Part shown: piece after piece, positions 1 to 9,307 of the stretch | How the letters are laid out: each line of letters starts with the position of its first letter | How positions within the stretch are numbered: position 1 is the first letter of the stretch | Assembly (NCBI RefSeq): GCF_910592395.1 | Contig: NC_088322.1 | Coordinates: forward strand, 5,577,431-5,641,430 | Source: Lineus longissimus | Taxonomy: Eukaryota > Nemertea > Pilidiophora > Heteronemertea > Lineidae | Direction: 5' to 3' | Length of the DNA: 64,000 bases | Translations under genes and position numbers: made by a program | The notes under the pieces: generated by a model | Seen by the model: only the letters and a program-made list of their open reading frames with translations | What the model was told of the DNA's origin: nothing | Databases searched by the model: none

Positions 1-1034
1 AGTGGCTAGAGTAACGGTACTTGAGCTCTGGCGGTGGCGGTTAGTAGGGACTTCCACGTCTGGGGTAGTCCTGGACAGCATAACCGATGATGAACGCCTC
101 GTTCCAAGCCCAACACTCATGCCACCTGAAATGAGAGAATCAGAGAAGGGTTTAAATTCTATGGCCTTGTGTTGTTTTTGTTTCTGTTTTGCCGCGGAAA
201 GGTGTAAAATAAACCATTTTTGTCTATGATAAAACAATAAAATATGAATTATTGAATGAAATATGAAACAAGCCCTGTTGGCTTGGAAAGTTCGCGGAGC
301 TTGAAATACCCACCTGGGTTACCGCTCAGGGTAGGATTGGACTCTGCATCAATTAGATCAAGAAGATCTGCCTCCCACTTCTTAAGTTCAATTGGCTTAT
401 TCCCAGTAGCGGTTCTGTCTGCCTTGGTCCGCAAATCTGTTTTCATGTTGTTCAACTTTTTCTTGACCTGCTTCTCCGTCATCTGGATGCCACTTCGTTG
501 TTGATATTCAGCGATCAACTTTTTCATGGCTGCGGCCTTCTGTTTCTTCACGACATGAGTTTGGGACTTGCTCAGAAGAATCGGATAGTCCTTCACAATT
601 CTGACAAAAGTCGTCTGTTTACATTCGGACGTTTCGGCAATTTCTTCATCATTAAAGTCCGAAAGAGAGAGGCTTTCAGTGTCCGACATGACTGATAGAA
701 TGACCAGTTCAAAATGACTGAATCACCTCTGTGGTGCACCTATGCACTACAAAACAAGGCCTATCGTTACTGTCCCCAGGAATAAAAGAACTATTTTAAA
801 AACACCCTTGTTACCTCATCACATTCACGTGGAGGATCAATTTGAGTACGGTAACCCAGGCCTCAGACTAGTAAATACTAGTACATGTAGTTCAGAAGTA
901 TTTACTTTTCAGTAAAAGCAAATGTTTATTCATATGGATTTAAGTATTTACTTATACTTTTAGTAACTACTAGCTAGTATTTACTTTTACTTTTACTTTA
1001 TACTAGCTAGTACTGTTTTTTATTCATATCACCC
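1..1034. mobile_element. Harbinger element H0, right-hand part
   Basis: This is the right part of a Harbinger-type DNA transposon that begins outside the window. It holds a two-exon Myb-like gene on the minus strand, then about 190 bp (845-1034) crowded with AGTA/TACT motifs. It ends in a terminus whose reverse complement starts GGGTGATATGAATAAAAA. That closely matches the ends of the complete copy at 1089-3306. The left end and target duplication are not visible. Confidence 0.7.
2..689 (-). CDS. Myb/SANT-like DNA-binding protein of Harbinger element H0 (partial, 2 exons)
   Basis: This is the accessory gene of a Harbinger transposon; in this superfamily the Myb-like partner binds element ends and helps the transposase. 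Exon 1 runs 689 to 314. It has an acidic N-terminus, then the run FVRIVKDYPILLSKSQ and a basic helical segment (KKLIAEYQQRSGIQMTEKQV) followed by KKKLNNMK and an aromatic W near residue 105. The donor is CCCAG|GTGGGT and the acceptor TTTCAG|GTGGCATGAG at 125. Exon 2 continues off the window edge with SVGLGTRRSSS. The same exon arrangement occurs in the copy at 2141-2932, which supports the intron. Exon 1 is intact here, making this the best preserved Myb-like gene in the window. Confidence 0.7.
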
Positions 1035-1412
1035 AAAGACCCGTTTCTGAATATGCACGCCAAGCCCCCTGTAGATGTAATACGCATTGGGCCATATGAA
1101 TAAAAAGAAGTACTTAGTTTTACTTCACATTTTTAAGTATTTACTATCATCTATGAATAAAAATGTAGTAAACAGTTTTAGTAAATACTAATGCTAATAG
1201 CAAAAAGTTTGTACTATTTACTAGTACAGTAGTTACTCCAAAAATAGTAAGTACTACAGTCAGTATGAATAAAGTTGAGTAATAACTAATGTTTTTCAAG
1301 TAGATACTACAGAATTTGAAGGTAGCTTCAGACCTACCTTGGAAGTCGGAGTTACAATACGCATTTTCTGTGATGGCAGCATTTTTGCAATTTCCACGCA
1401 AGAGAAAGGTGT

Positions 1413-1840
1413 ATGCCCCAAGGCGAACTTGCGAGGAGAAGAAATATAGAATTTTGTTCCGTTTTGATGAGGAAAATGTACTCTGGATGGCTTAACACTT
1501 TATGGATGATGCGACAGGAGAAACTAGAGGTGGCGCCCTATCAGCAAAACAACAAATGGATGTATTTCTTCGTTGTGTGGGCGACCCTGGCTTTCAAGAA
1601 GGTGTTGGTGAGGATATCGGGATTACTCAGTCAACAGTTTCAAAAACATTTTCTGAAGTTTTGAATGGGATTGTGCAAAAAGTTGATTTATGGCTAAACT
1701 TATGGCAAAATCAGGCAAACAATGATGATGGTTACGTTGATGATGATGATGGGGAGGATTATGATGGTCCACGAATTCGCCAGCGTGGACAAGAGAGAAG
1801 GCGAATGATTGCGCAAATAATCCATGAAATGGATGACTAG
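1413..1840 (+). pseudogene. Harbinger transposase, DDE core deleted (H1)
   Basis: This is the N-terminal part of a HARBI1-like transposase nuclease fused directly to its C-terminus. From 1502 it reads MDDATGETRGGALSAKQQMD, then FLRCVGDPGFQEGVGEDIGI and TQSTVSKTF, the helix-turn-helix region typical of DDE_Tnp_4 proteins. After VQKVDLW it jumps to an acidic run (DDGYVDDDDGEDYD) and the basic tail RRRMIAQIIHEMDD. The region that should carry all three catalytic residues is missing. An upstream piece in another frame (1413-1500, FCSVLMRKMYSGW) is N-terminal coding sequence shifted by an indel. The copy at 9556-10432 shows what was lost. Confidence 0.75.
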
Positions 1841-2140
1841 TTTGAATATTAAAGGACAGAAAACCAGAAGCTGGTGTAGCATTAGTGTCATTTGTGGTCG
1901 GGGTATAATTCATGGAGGCAAACTTTACATAGAATTTCACTTCCTGTTCATAAACATGAAAGTGTAATCACAATTTAGGGTTCCTGCATATTCGAACTGT
2001 TCTTTTAAGTTGCAAATGGCTAACGCATCACGTCTGCTTCATAACGCAAAGAAAACTGAAAACAATCTCTCATGACAAGCCACTTTAATTTTATTCAAAA
2101 ATTTAGGCCACATAGAATCTGAAATAGAAGCTTTTACTTG

Positions 2141-2932
2141 TTATTGCTGCAGCCGTATTAACTTCAGTTGTTCAAGAAGAACGAAGTGTTGGAGATCCTG
2201 AGTTGACATATTTGTTGTTTCTCCAGTCTCTGGGAAGTCCACCTTCTTACTTTTCCGTTGCGGAGGTGATGGAATTCCGGCTTTCCACCGAGTTCGAGGT
2301 GTTGTTGAGACACTTTCCTTTGGTGAACTTGGCGCATCTGCAGTTTCTATAGGTGTTGTAGAAAGAGCCAGAGATGCTGAGCACTTAGTTCCAAAGCCCA
2401 CACTTAGGCCACCTGAAATCAGAAAAAAAATCATCTAATCAAGCAAATCAACATATATTTAATTTACCTACCACTAAGTATCTGCCCCCCCCCCCCATAA
2501 CTGACTAAAACCCCAACTACACGACGTATGTTAACAGAGGGTTATTCAAATATAACTGACGAATATTTACCTGGTGTACAACTAAGAGATGGATTGGTCT
2601 CTGCCTCAAAAAGTTCCAGAAGATCCTTCTCCCTGTTCTTCAGATTTATTGTCCGATTGCCGGTTCTTGTGACGTCCGCCTTCCCTTTTACATCGTTTTT
2701 TATGTTGTTCTGTTTTTTTTATATTTGCTTGTCAGTCATTTTGATCCCAGTTTTCCTCTGGTAGTCGGTGATAAGATTTGCCATCGCTTCTGCCTTTTTT
2801 TTTTACACTGTGTATCTGCGACTTGCTCAAGAGAATAGAATTATCTTTAAGAATTTTGGCAAATATCTGTTGTTTGTCAGAAACAGCATTTGCAGGTACG
2901 CCAGAATCCAAATAATCATCTGTGTCCGTCAT
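2141..2932 (-). pseudogene. Myb-like accessory gene of Harbinger H1 (frameshifted)
   Basis: A paralogue of the gene at 2-689. Exon 1 starts at 2932 (MTDTDDYLDSG) and includes IFAKILKDNSILLSKSQIH. It is then disrupted by a frameshift at the poly-T run near 2796-2806 and continues in another frame to a donor at 2570 (ACCAG|GTAAAT). Exon 2 starts at 2412 after TTTTCTGATTTCAG and ends at 2141. It encodes a Ser/Thr/Pro-rich stretch followed by LQHFVLLEQLKLIRLQQ, a likely amphipathic C-terminal helix. The preserved splice signals in two diverged copies support a real two-exon gene in the parent element. Confidence 0.65.
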
Positions 2933-3309
2933 TTCTTTATCACAGTGATCCCAAACCATACACAGATACGGAATATAAAATGAACTGTGTATGCCTGAGA
3001 CCACAGAGGGACGTATCAATACAAAGCATACCGTTTGTGACTCTAGGCGGAACAAAAGAAAGTTTGAGCAGAAGAACCCGATTACCAAACTTGTGTAATG
3101 GATCTGATTACTATGAGTGCGGCGAGCTCAGGATATAAACAAGTTGATACTACTTTAGTACAAGTAGGTGCTTTGAAGTAAAAGTAAAAGTTTATTCATA
3201 TGAAATGAAGTATTTACTTTTACTTTCAGTATATTCCAACCAGTAGCTACTTTTACTACTTATTTCTACTAGCAAGTAAACACTCTTTTTTCTATTCACA
3301 TGGCCCATT

Positions 3310-3640
3310 GTCGTTCGATGCCATTCAGCATTGTTCAATCCAGAAGGACAATGGGTCGGCGACACCTTTGCATCAATTTTATAATAAGAGTTCAGAATGG
3401 CAGGTCAATAAGGATTTCACTTTATCATCAATGCGATTTATTTTATTGAATACTCGTTGCCACATATCTATAGGCCAATAGATATTGAAATTGATCAACG
3501 ACACTCCAACCACTGAAAAAAGTCAAGTGGTTATGGCACTAGTGACCAGTTCATTCCTAATGCCAACCACTGTCAATCAACTTACCACAACTTGAAGACC
3601 AATACATTTGAGGTAATCAGGGTGAAGGGACATTGGGTGG
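3310..3640. other. Spacer between Harbinger elements
   Basis: No coding sequence, RNA gene or clean repeat boundary is visible. The stretch begins right after the ATT duplication of H1 and leads into the next Myb-like remnant. Confidence 0.4.
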
Positions 3641-3659
3641 TGTGCATAAACAAGAAGTA

Positions 3660-3926
3660 AATACTACTAGTAAAAGCATTTACTGCCTTAGCTTTTACAG
3701 AGTTCTTCATGTTATTTATCTTCTTGATGACTTGGCCTTTGGTCAGTTTTATACCACACTGTCTCTCGTATATACTTATCAAAGTATCAGTTGCCACAGC
3801 CTTTTTAACTTTCACATACGGCAGCTGCGATTTTCTGAGCAAAATTGAAACACCACGAGGAATTTTCATCAATCTCTTCTGCATGTTACAGCCAACCGCA
3901 AGGTCTTCAGATTCTTCATGATACAT
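3660..3926 (-). pseudogene. Third Myb-like Harbinger accessory gene, truncated
   Basis: This has the same domain as the genes at 2-689 and 2141-2932 but is more diverged. It reads RGVSILLRKSQLPYVKVKKA followed by ISIYERQCGIKLTKGQV and IKKINNMKNSVKAKA, matching the basic helical core position by position. Homology stops near 3660, where the reading frame runs into unrelated sequence. It may belong to the element whose transposase lies at 4607-5617. Both are on the same strand, unlike H1, so they could be parts of two different insertions. Confidence 0.6.
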
Positions 3927-4600
3927 GTTTGCTCTTCCACCATCAAACAGAGAGTGTTAATGCATGATGGTGAAGAACTGGGCCACGACAAGATTTTGTT
4001 TAATAGCTGAATGATTCCAACGTGCAGTTTCTGTTGGTTCACTCTTGTTTATTTCGAATAAGAGCCCTTTTCACTTCCTGTAGTTTACTGTCATGTACCA
4101 CAGGGACCTGTGTCACTTGTTGGAATAGGCCCGTTCTGTTGAATAATCCCCTGCAGCGGAATACACATAATAACGCCCCCAAAATCAACAAAGTTAGCTT
4201 TTATTTCAGATCAAACTCAGCCCATCATTGGACCATTTGAATAGGGAACCCTCCCCGTACTCCATTGCCAATAATATTTCTAAACGCACTTCTTCCTTTT
4301 TCTTGACATGGGGAATTAGTGTGGGCATTCCTAAGAAGCACTGGTTCTATTAGAAAAGCTTAAGTTGTTGAAAATGCAACATAATCAAATAAAAGAGTAG
4401 TAGGCTACATGTATTTGCCTCTATCAAACGATTTCGTATTCTGTTATGCCATTTAAAGTCCAACGCAAGAGTTTTATATCAGATTCACACTTTAGGTTCC
4501 AACGAACGAAAACGTCCCCGAAAATTACTTTGCTGAATGATAGGAATTCAAGCTCATAGTTTAGCCCTCGCAGTCGCACCTTTAGAAAATTCTAAATTAT
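3927..4600. other. No recognisable feature
   Basis: Low coding potential on both strands. Probably degraded interior of a Harbinger element, but no end or target duplication could be placed. Confidence 0.35.
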
Positions 4601-4606
4601 GGCTGC

Positions 4607-5617
4607 ATGAATAATGTTTGCTATCTGCTGTCGTCTCTGTTGTCCCCTTCACCGAGTCCTATCGTAATTGTCTGCATCACCATTGACACATCCAAGTGTT
4701 TCTGTATACACCAGGAAGTCGTCGGGGTCTTGAAGATATTTGGCGACATTGTGCAAAATGAAGCATGCAACAATTACACAGGAAACTTTGTTCAGCTGTA
4801 ACCTAACACGTCCTTGCAATGCAAGATAGATAATGATAATAGATACTGTTCAAAACACCGTTCAATTATGGCACTTGTTGTATGATCTTTGCTCTGCTAG
4901 ATTTACCGGGTCCTTGAAAGGGGTCATTAGCCAGGGGGCAATACCGTATCCATCATCCCCTAACAAAAAAGCATCCGTCTCTGATTTGGCCATAAAAAGT
5001 CCCAGGTCCGAGTTTTTCTAGATTCTTCTGTCGTGGACAGATCCTGGCCAATTGGCAGCGACACTAGTGAACCGCTCTCCGGCATCACACGTTGCTTGTA
5101 CTTTCAAAGTGGCCACGCCCTTTCGACAATGTACTCATATCTCCGTTGTTTTGTGGTTTGAGAACCTGCACATGCGTACAATCCAGTGCTCAAATGGCAC
5201 AAGGAAATTGATATTTCGCTTGCCACTAATCCTTAGCAGTCTGAATATTTGCTGTTTCAGTTGGAAACGGTATCTAAATATCGGCTTTCTCTACAATCAA
5301 GTCAACCATGGCAGCAAAGGTCCTTGATACTGTGCACTGATGTATCCCAATGTCTTTGCCAACGCCAAACTGAAAATCTGGATGCTCAACATGTCTCAAG
5401 AAAACCTCCATTTGCTGCTTGGATGAAAGAGCGCCACCCCTAGTCTCATTTCGTTCTCCAAGAAAATGTTCGGCATCCAAACGACGTTTTCTTCATTAAA
5501 GCTGAACTGCATGCACAAAAACAGAGCACCCCATGCAGCAATAGTAAGAAATTCAAATGACCGAAAGGCCCTTCTGAATACGGCCTGAAACATGATAGAC
5601 CGCCTCAGCGCCACCAC
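4607..5617 (-). pseudogene. HARBI1-like transposase, decayed (H4)
   Basis: A DDE_Tnp_4 (Harbinger) transposase remnant spread over several frames. The N-terminus has FNEENVVWMP, then TRGGALSSKQQMEVFLRH and GVGKDIGIHQCTVSRTF. Downstream pieces match the catalytic domain: VQATCDAGERFTSVAANWPG, SVHDRRI (second catalytic Asp region), [20 protein letters not shown], and a C-terminal tail ending in RRQQIANIIHAA. Stops and indels break it throughout, including around the first catalytic Asp near 5170. It is homologous to the copy at 9556-10432 but clearly diverged, so it belongs to a related subfamily or an older burst. Confidence 0.65.
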
Positions 5618-5639
5618 GCGGGGCCTAATGGTATTAGGC

Positions 5640-6310
5640 TAAGTAACTTCACGCGATATGCACCATTCTGGGAAAACTCAATGAGGAAGTATGCTCATTA
5701 GCATAATCTATTCTTAGCTCCAGCTCGAGGTAATCTTGTGCAGTGTTTCTTCGGCCCAGATACATTGTGGTGGAGAACATCTAGCACAAAGAACACCTGG
5801 CTTGCGCCAGACTAATAAGTGAAGAAGGACTGGCTGCGCGGGACTACTGTGATAAAAATGGCCATTGCAGAGACTCTGTGACGTGGGCATATACTTTTTA
5901 CAACTAAAAATTCTTTCAAAAGACGATAAGGAATGGTAATTTATTAACATTTCCTGTACTATATACCTTCTGATTATCACTTTACATAAATAGGTTGGCG
6001 TTAGGTCGCGTGCTTTTCTTTCCTCGTGACAATATACAGCAAAATAGTTACAACCCCATGATAGCGCTGTAAGTCCATAATGAGATCAAGGTGACCCGTT
6101 ATAAATGTTTCGTCAGCTTCGCTATTTTGCCGCCTTGCGTCAAGGTGATTTTTTAATATTCCATAAATGTTTTTTTGAATCGTTGTTATCAATGAATTAT
6201 CACGAGTTGATCTTAGGCAGTTTTGCGCCACGCATGGGTATAGATCGACCTGTCAAATATTACTCTACAATCTTAGCAAACCATCCAAGTAACAATAACT
6301 GAACATGGCT
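5640..6310. other. No recognisable feature
   Basis: Short chance ORFs only. The segment separates the H4 transposase from the gag remnant and may contain the unidentified upstream end of H4. Confidence 0.35.
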
Positions 6311-6311
6311 T

Positions 6312-6690
6312 TTAAGATCTTGCGGCATCACTTTCCATCCCAAACACATCACCTCTGTGCGGGCAAAGGCAATGGCATCGTGCTGGGTATCTGGCTGGCT
6401 CCTCACAACAGCGGGTCGTAGCCTTGGTTTTAACGCCCCTCACGAACATGGTCATGCGTTCCTCTGCGTTCACGTGAGCACAAGCAGTATTAAAAGCGTC
6501 TAGAAATTGGTCCAATGGTTGGTTAGGACCCTGCCTGAAATCACGAAATCTCATCCTCTGCACATACTGTGCTTGAACGTTGTTTAACCTTTCCAGGAAG
6601 ACACGTCTGATTTCATCAAAATTTCCGTCGCCTCTCAAGTCTTCGCGTTATTCCCTGTACCACTTAAGTTCAAGTGATGAGGTAGACAAG
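6312..6690 (-). pseudogene. LTR-retrotransposon gag fragment, C-terminal part
   Basis: A Retrotrans_gag-type capsid fragment. It contains FDEIRRVFLERLNNVQAQYV, QRMRFRDFRQGPNQPLDQFL and a final EERMTMFVRGV, typical of gag of Ty3/Gypsy elements. It breaks up near 6420. The N-terminal half of the same gag lies at 7600-7856 on the same strand. A Harbinger derivative sits between the halves, so the gag was probably split by that insertion. No protease or polymerase follows downstream. Confidence 0.6.
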
Positions 6691-6770
6691 TATTACAATG
6701 ATTTTGCAATAAACTTCCAGCAAGTATTCAATGCATTGGTCATTTTGCGCATATGCATAGCTACCAGCAA

Positions 6771-6945
6771 CATGGAAGCAAGCAAAGAGTGGAGTCGGAA
6801 CGACACGTTCCAACTGATGGCTGCAACTGATAGCTGTGTTTGAGGGCAACCCGTGCCTATGGGATGTGCAATCTAATCTCTACAGAGACAGGGGAAAGAA
6901 GGCGTTGGCGTGGAAAGAAATTGGGGCAGTTGTGGAGAGAGATGT
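6771..6945 (+). pseudogene. MADF domain (Myb/SANT-like) fragment
   Basis: MADF proteins are Myb/SANT-like DNA-binding factors that serve as the second gene of many Harbinger transposons. The N-terminal part reads MEASKEWSRNDTFQLMAA. After a one-base shift near 6835 it continues FEGNPCLWDVQSNLYRDRGK and AWKEIGAVVERDV. The LWD motif, the Y-x-D-R-x-K-K segment and AW-x-E-I are MADF hallmarks. The domain is cut near 6945 where the opposing transposase fragment begins. Confidence 0.6.
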
Positions 6946-7151
6946 TATAGAATCCCAACCAGTATTGCCAACTCTTCGAAATCAGCTGCTGTCATGCGCA
7001 GGAAATTTCGAAGATGCTTCGGATCTTCAAGGAGTAACTCCTGCTGAAGAGCATGATAGGCCCCATAGGTTTCTCTTCTCATCAGCCACTTGTGAGCCCA
7101 GATCTTGTGTTTCCTCTTCGGTTTCCTCTTCTTTTGTAGAATAATGTACAC
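6945..7151 (-). pseudogene. Harbinger transposase N-terminus fragment
   Basis: Reads KHKIWAHKWLMRRETYGAYH, ALQQELLLEDPKHLRNFLRM and TAADFEELAILVG. This is the standard N-terminal region of PIF/Harbinger DDE transposases (W-x-x-x-W-L-x-R-R, EDP-x-x-x-x-NFLRM). It is a different subfamily from the HARBI1-like copies in H1, H2 and H4. No catalytic residues remain. Confidence 0.65.
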
Positions 7152-7224
7152 CGCAGCCGCGGCTGCTACCTCCGCGGCTGCTACGCTCTCTTCGAAGGCA
7201 GCATACTAAATGACCTTTCCCAAT

Positions 7225-7455
7225 ATGCCTAACTCGCACGTGGAGGGATCAATGACCGTCCGATGGCTGTTTTCTGACAGTTTTACTCTCACGTGGAAGA
7301 AGCTACGAAAACATTCTCTCGAGAGAAACTCGCGATAGCTAGAAATCATCTCTCCGATAGGAACTGTCAGTACGATTTTCTCGCACGTGGATGGATCAAC
7401 TATATTTATGTCGACAGTCACTGAGAGAAAATGTCGACACTTTCTCTCACGTGGA
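7225..7455. repeat. Subterminal CACGTG-containing repeats
   Basis: Four direct copies of CTCGCACGTGGA / CTCTCACGTGGA occur at roughly 7233, 7290, 7380 and 7445, each containing the palindrome CACGTG. Spacing is irregular (about 55-90 bp). They flank the Harbinger derivative and are best read as subterminal binding sites. Confidence 0.5.
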
Positions 7456-7599
7456 ATGTCGCCTTTATAGTTATTGCTCAAACACAATTGAACTGTTGTA
7501 CATAGCATTATTTTTTCGTGTTTTATTAATGTCCCTGTACTTTTTTTTACTTTCACTGTAAGTGCTAGAATCTTCTATAAGGAGGAATAAACAGATATA

Positions 7600-7856
7600 T
7601 ATATAAACGCTGGACCACGCAAATATATGCAAAACTGCTGGCACCATTTAGCCGACCTTATTTGGGCGGCAATAATAAAATCCTGGAATTTAGTTGGAAA
7701 TTCCACCGGGTTTTCAGAGCTATGTCGATAGAAAAACCAGGGGCGTAAACGTTCTACCCCTCCCCGTATGGCAGCGATTAATGCGTCATCCTTTCTGTCT
7801 CTCATTTGATCAAGTTGCACTTGTATTTCATCCATTTTAAAAGAAAGCAATGTCAA
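7600..7856 (-). pseudogene. LTR-retrotransposon gag fragment, N-terminal part
   Basis: Begins MTLLSFKMDEIQVQLDQMRD and includes SENPVEFPTKFQDFI and AKWCQQFCIYLRGPA, typical of the first half of a Ty3/Gypsy-type gag capsid. The frame is lost after LRGPA, where the Harbinger insertion begins. Its continuation lies at 6312-6690. Upstream sequence (7860-8900) may include the element's 5' LTR, but no terminal pair could be confirmed. Confidence 0.55.
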
Positions 7857-8204
7857 TATTTACCAAGTCCTGTTTAGATTTAGACGCTCATTTCCTCTCA
7901 CTCCACTATGTCGCGGGTCGCAAAGTGTGTGGCCAGGGCATGTCCCCCTGTCCTCCGTAAGCTGTTGTTTGGGACTGCAGCAAATGATAGGGACACTCGA
8001 ATGGCTAATCGAGAGGTCGGGAATCAGGTACGCCGAGACGAGAGGAAGTCGTTGGATGCAACACCACAAACAAGGAACAAATTGTTAGATCATGCCGGCC
8101 AGTCACTGATGTCCACACAAGAATATTCGGTTTCGTAGATTTTATAACATATGATATCACAATACTGGTGTGAGCTTACTTCCAAGACGAATTGATAAAA
8201 TCCT

Positions 8205-8348
8205 TAGCCCTGAAGCTAGAAGATAGCCACTGCTCGGAAGAAGACTGACAGTTACGCTCGGGAGCGGAGTTGAAACTATAGCCCTGAGGCTAGATGATAA
8301 GCTCTGCTTGGAAGCTGACTGTTACGCTCAAGCGCGGAGTTAAGACTA
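8205..8348. repeat. Tandem duplication, about 70-74 bp x 2
   Basis: Two adjacent diverged units both start TAGCCCTGARGCTAGA and share GTTACGCTC...GCGGAGTT..ACTA. They could be enhancer-like repeats of an LTR upstream of the gag at 7600-7856, but that is inference. Confidence 0.6.
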
Positions 8349-9049
8349 TTTCTTCTACTTCGTTGAGAGCTGTTCGTTCTAAAAACGTACCCTTATTTAG
8401 GTTTCAAAATCAAGAAATACCGAACGAACGGATCTTCCAACCCGTAGAGTGTGCGTCATTGCACTTTTCTGCAATTCTATAATCAGGGTTTCCCAAGGTT
8501 ATTGTGGTCTGGAAGTTCAAGCTCGAGATGTTATCTACTTTCTACTATCATCTTACATAGGTGTTAACGATATTTTAGAGAAAGCGTGGGCTATGTTAGC
8601 TCCGACAAATGCAATACGAACTATCTGACTGTAGCAAGATGACTAGGTTTTGGCATTGGCTTTTGGCTAAAATCAGGAATGGTTTGGAGATAGAATTTGT
8701 TGGCTATAACGCTTACAAGTTATACAAGTTTGTCCGATAGGGAGTTATTGTGATTTAGTAGCTATATATTGTATTTTGCTAATTTGATTGTGTACATGAA
8801 GTACCTGAGGCTGATGAAGCAGATAACACTTTAATTTGTTATTAAAGGAATTATATTACAGTGGAGTCATAGCGTAGAGAATGCGATTGTTTTACTATTT
8901 GGGATGACCCCGTAACAACTATAGATCGACCTTAAATCGAAATTCCGATCGATACGTTAGACCTGATGTTGAACTTCGGACGTTATACTCATTCCTCTTC
9001 CTCGGTACACCCAGCCATTTAAAAAAAATACGTCCCTCCCGTTTGACTT
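8349..9049. other. No recognisable feature
   Basis: AT-rich sequence without coding potential, possibly LTR or leader of the broken gag element. No TG...CA pair was confirmed. Confidence 0.3.
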
Positions 9050-9304
9050 GCAAGGTTGGTCTGGAGCTACCTTGGAATTTTGAAGTATTTACTAGAGGAT
9101 TGGTAGTAATAACTTCGTTTTATACATACCAATGAAGCATCTACTACTTTTTGAGTAAAGACTAGAGAAGTAAATACTTCTTGCTTCTACTAGTAGTGAA
9201 CGCTTTTAAGTAAAATGTTTTATTTCATCTTTATGCAAACAGATGGCGGAAAATACTAGAAATTTCAAGTTAAAAGTATTTACTAGTTTTTATGCATACC
9301 ACCC
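9050..9304. mobile_element. Harbinger terminal fragment H3
   Basis: The transposase-side end of another Harbinger copy. It has GGTTGGTCTGGAGCTACCTT, the segment found just upstream of the transposase in H2 (near 10380), then AGTA-rich subterminal sequence, and ends in CATACCACCC at 9304. The next three bases are the ATT that flanks H2, so H2 abuts the end of H3. Confidence 0.55.
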
Positions 9305-9307
9305 ATT

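Larger units (their letters stand above)
1089..3306. mobile_element. Harbinger element H1, complete ends, internal deletion
   Basis: A 2218-bp element bounded by terminal inverted repeats: the left starts GGGCCATATGAATAAAAAG and the right ends TTCTATTCACATGGCCC. It is flanked by the direct repeat ATT (1086-1088 and 3307-3309), the 3-bp duplication size of PIF/Harbinger elements. Both subterminal zones are rich in TACTTTTACT/AGTAAAAGTA motifs. The transposase gene points right and the Myb-like gene points left, so they converge. The transposase has lost its catalytic core. Confidence 0.8.
6720..7560. mobile_element. Deleted Harbinger derivative with MADF gene and transposase tail to tail
   Basis: A MADF-domain fragment (plus) and a transposase N-terminus (minus) meet at about 6945-6960. 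The 3' parts of both convergent genes have been lost in one internal deletion. The right flank (7225-7455) has four copies of a CTCRCACGTGGA-type motif, probably subterminal transposase-binding repeats. The element lies inside the split gag. Exact ends and target duplication were not resolved. Confidence 0.5.

Noticed and set aside
8349-9049. 5' LTR for the gag at 7600-7856
   Set aside because: Position fits, but no TG...CA pair, primer-binding site or second LTR could be demonstrated.
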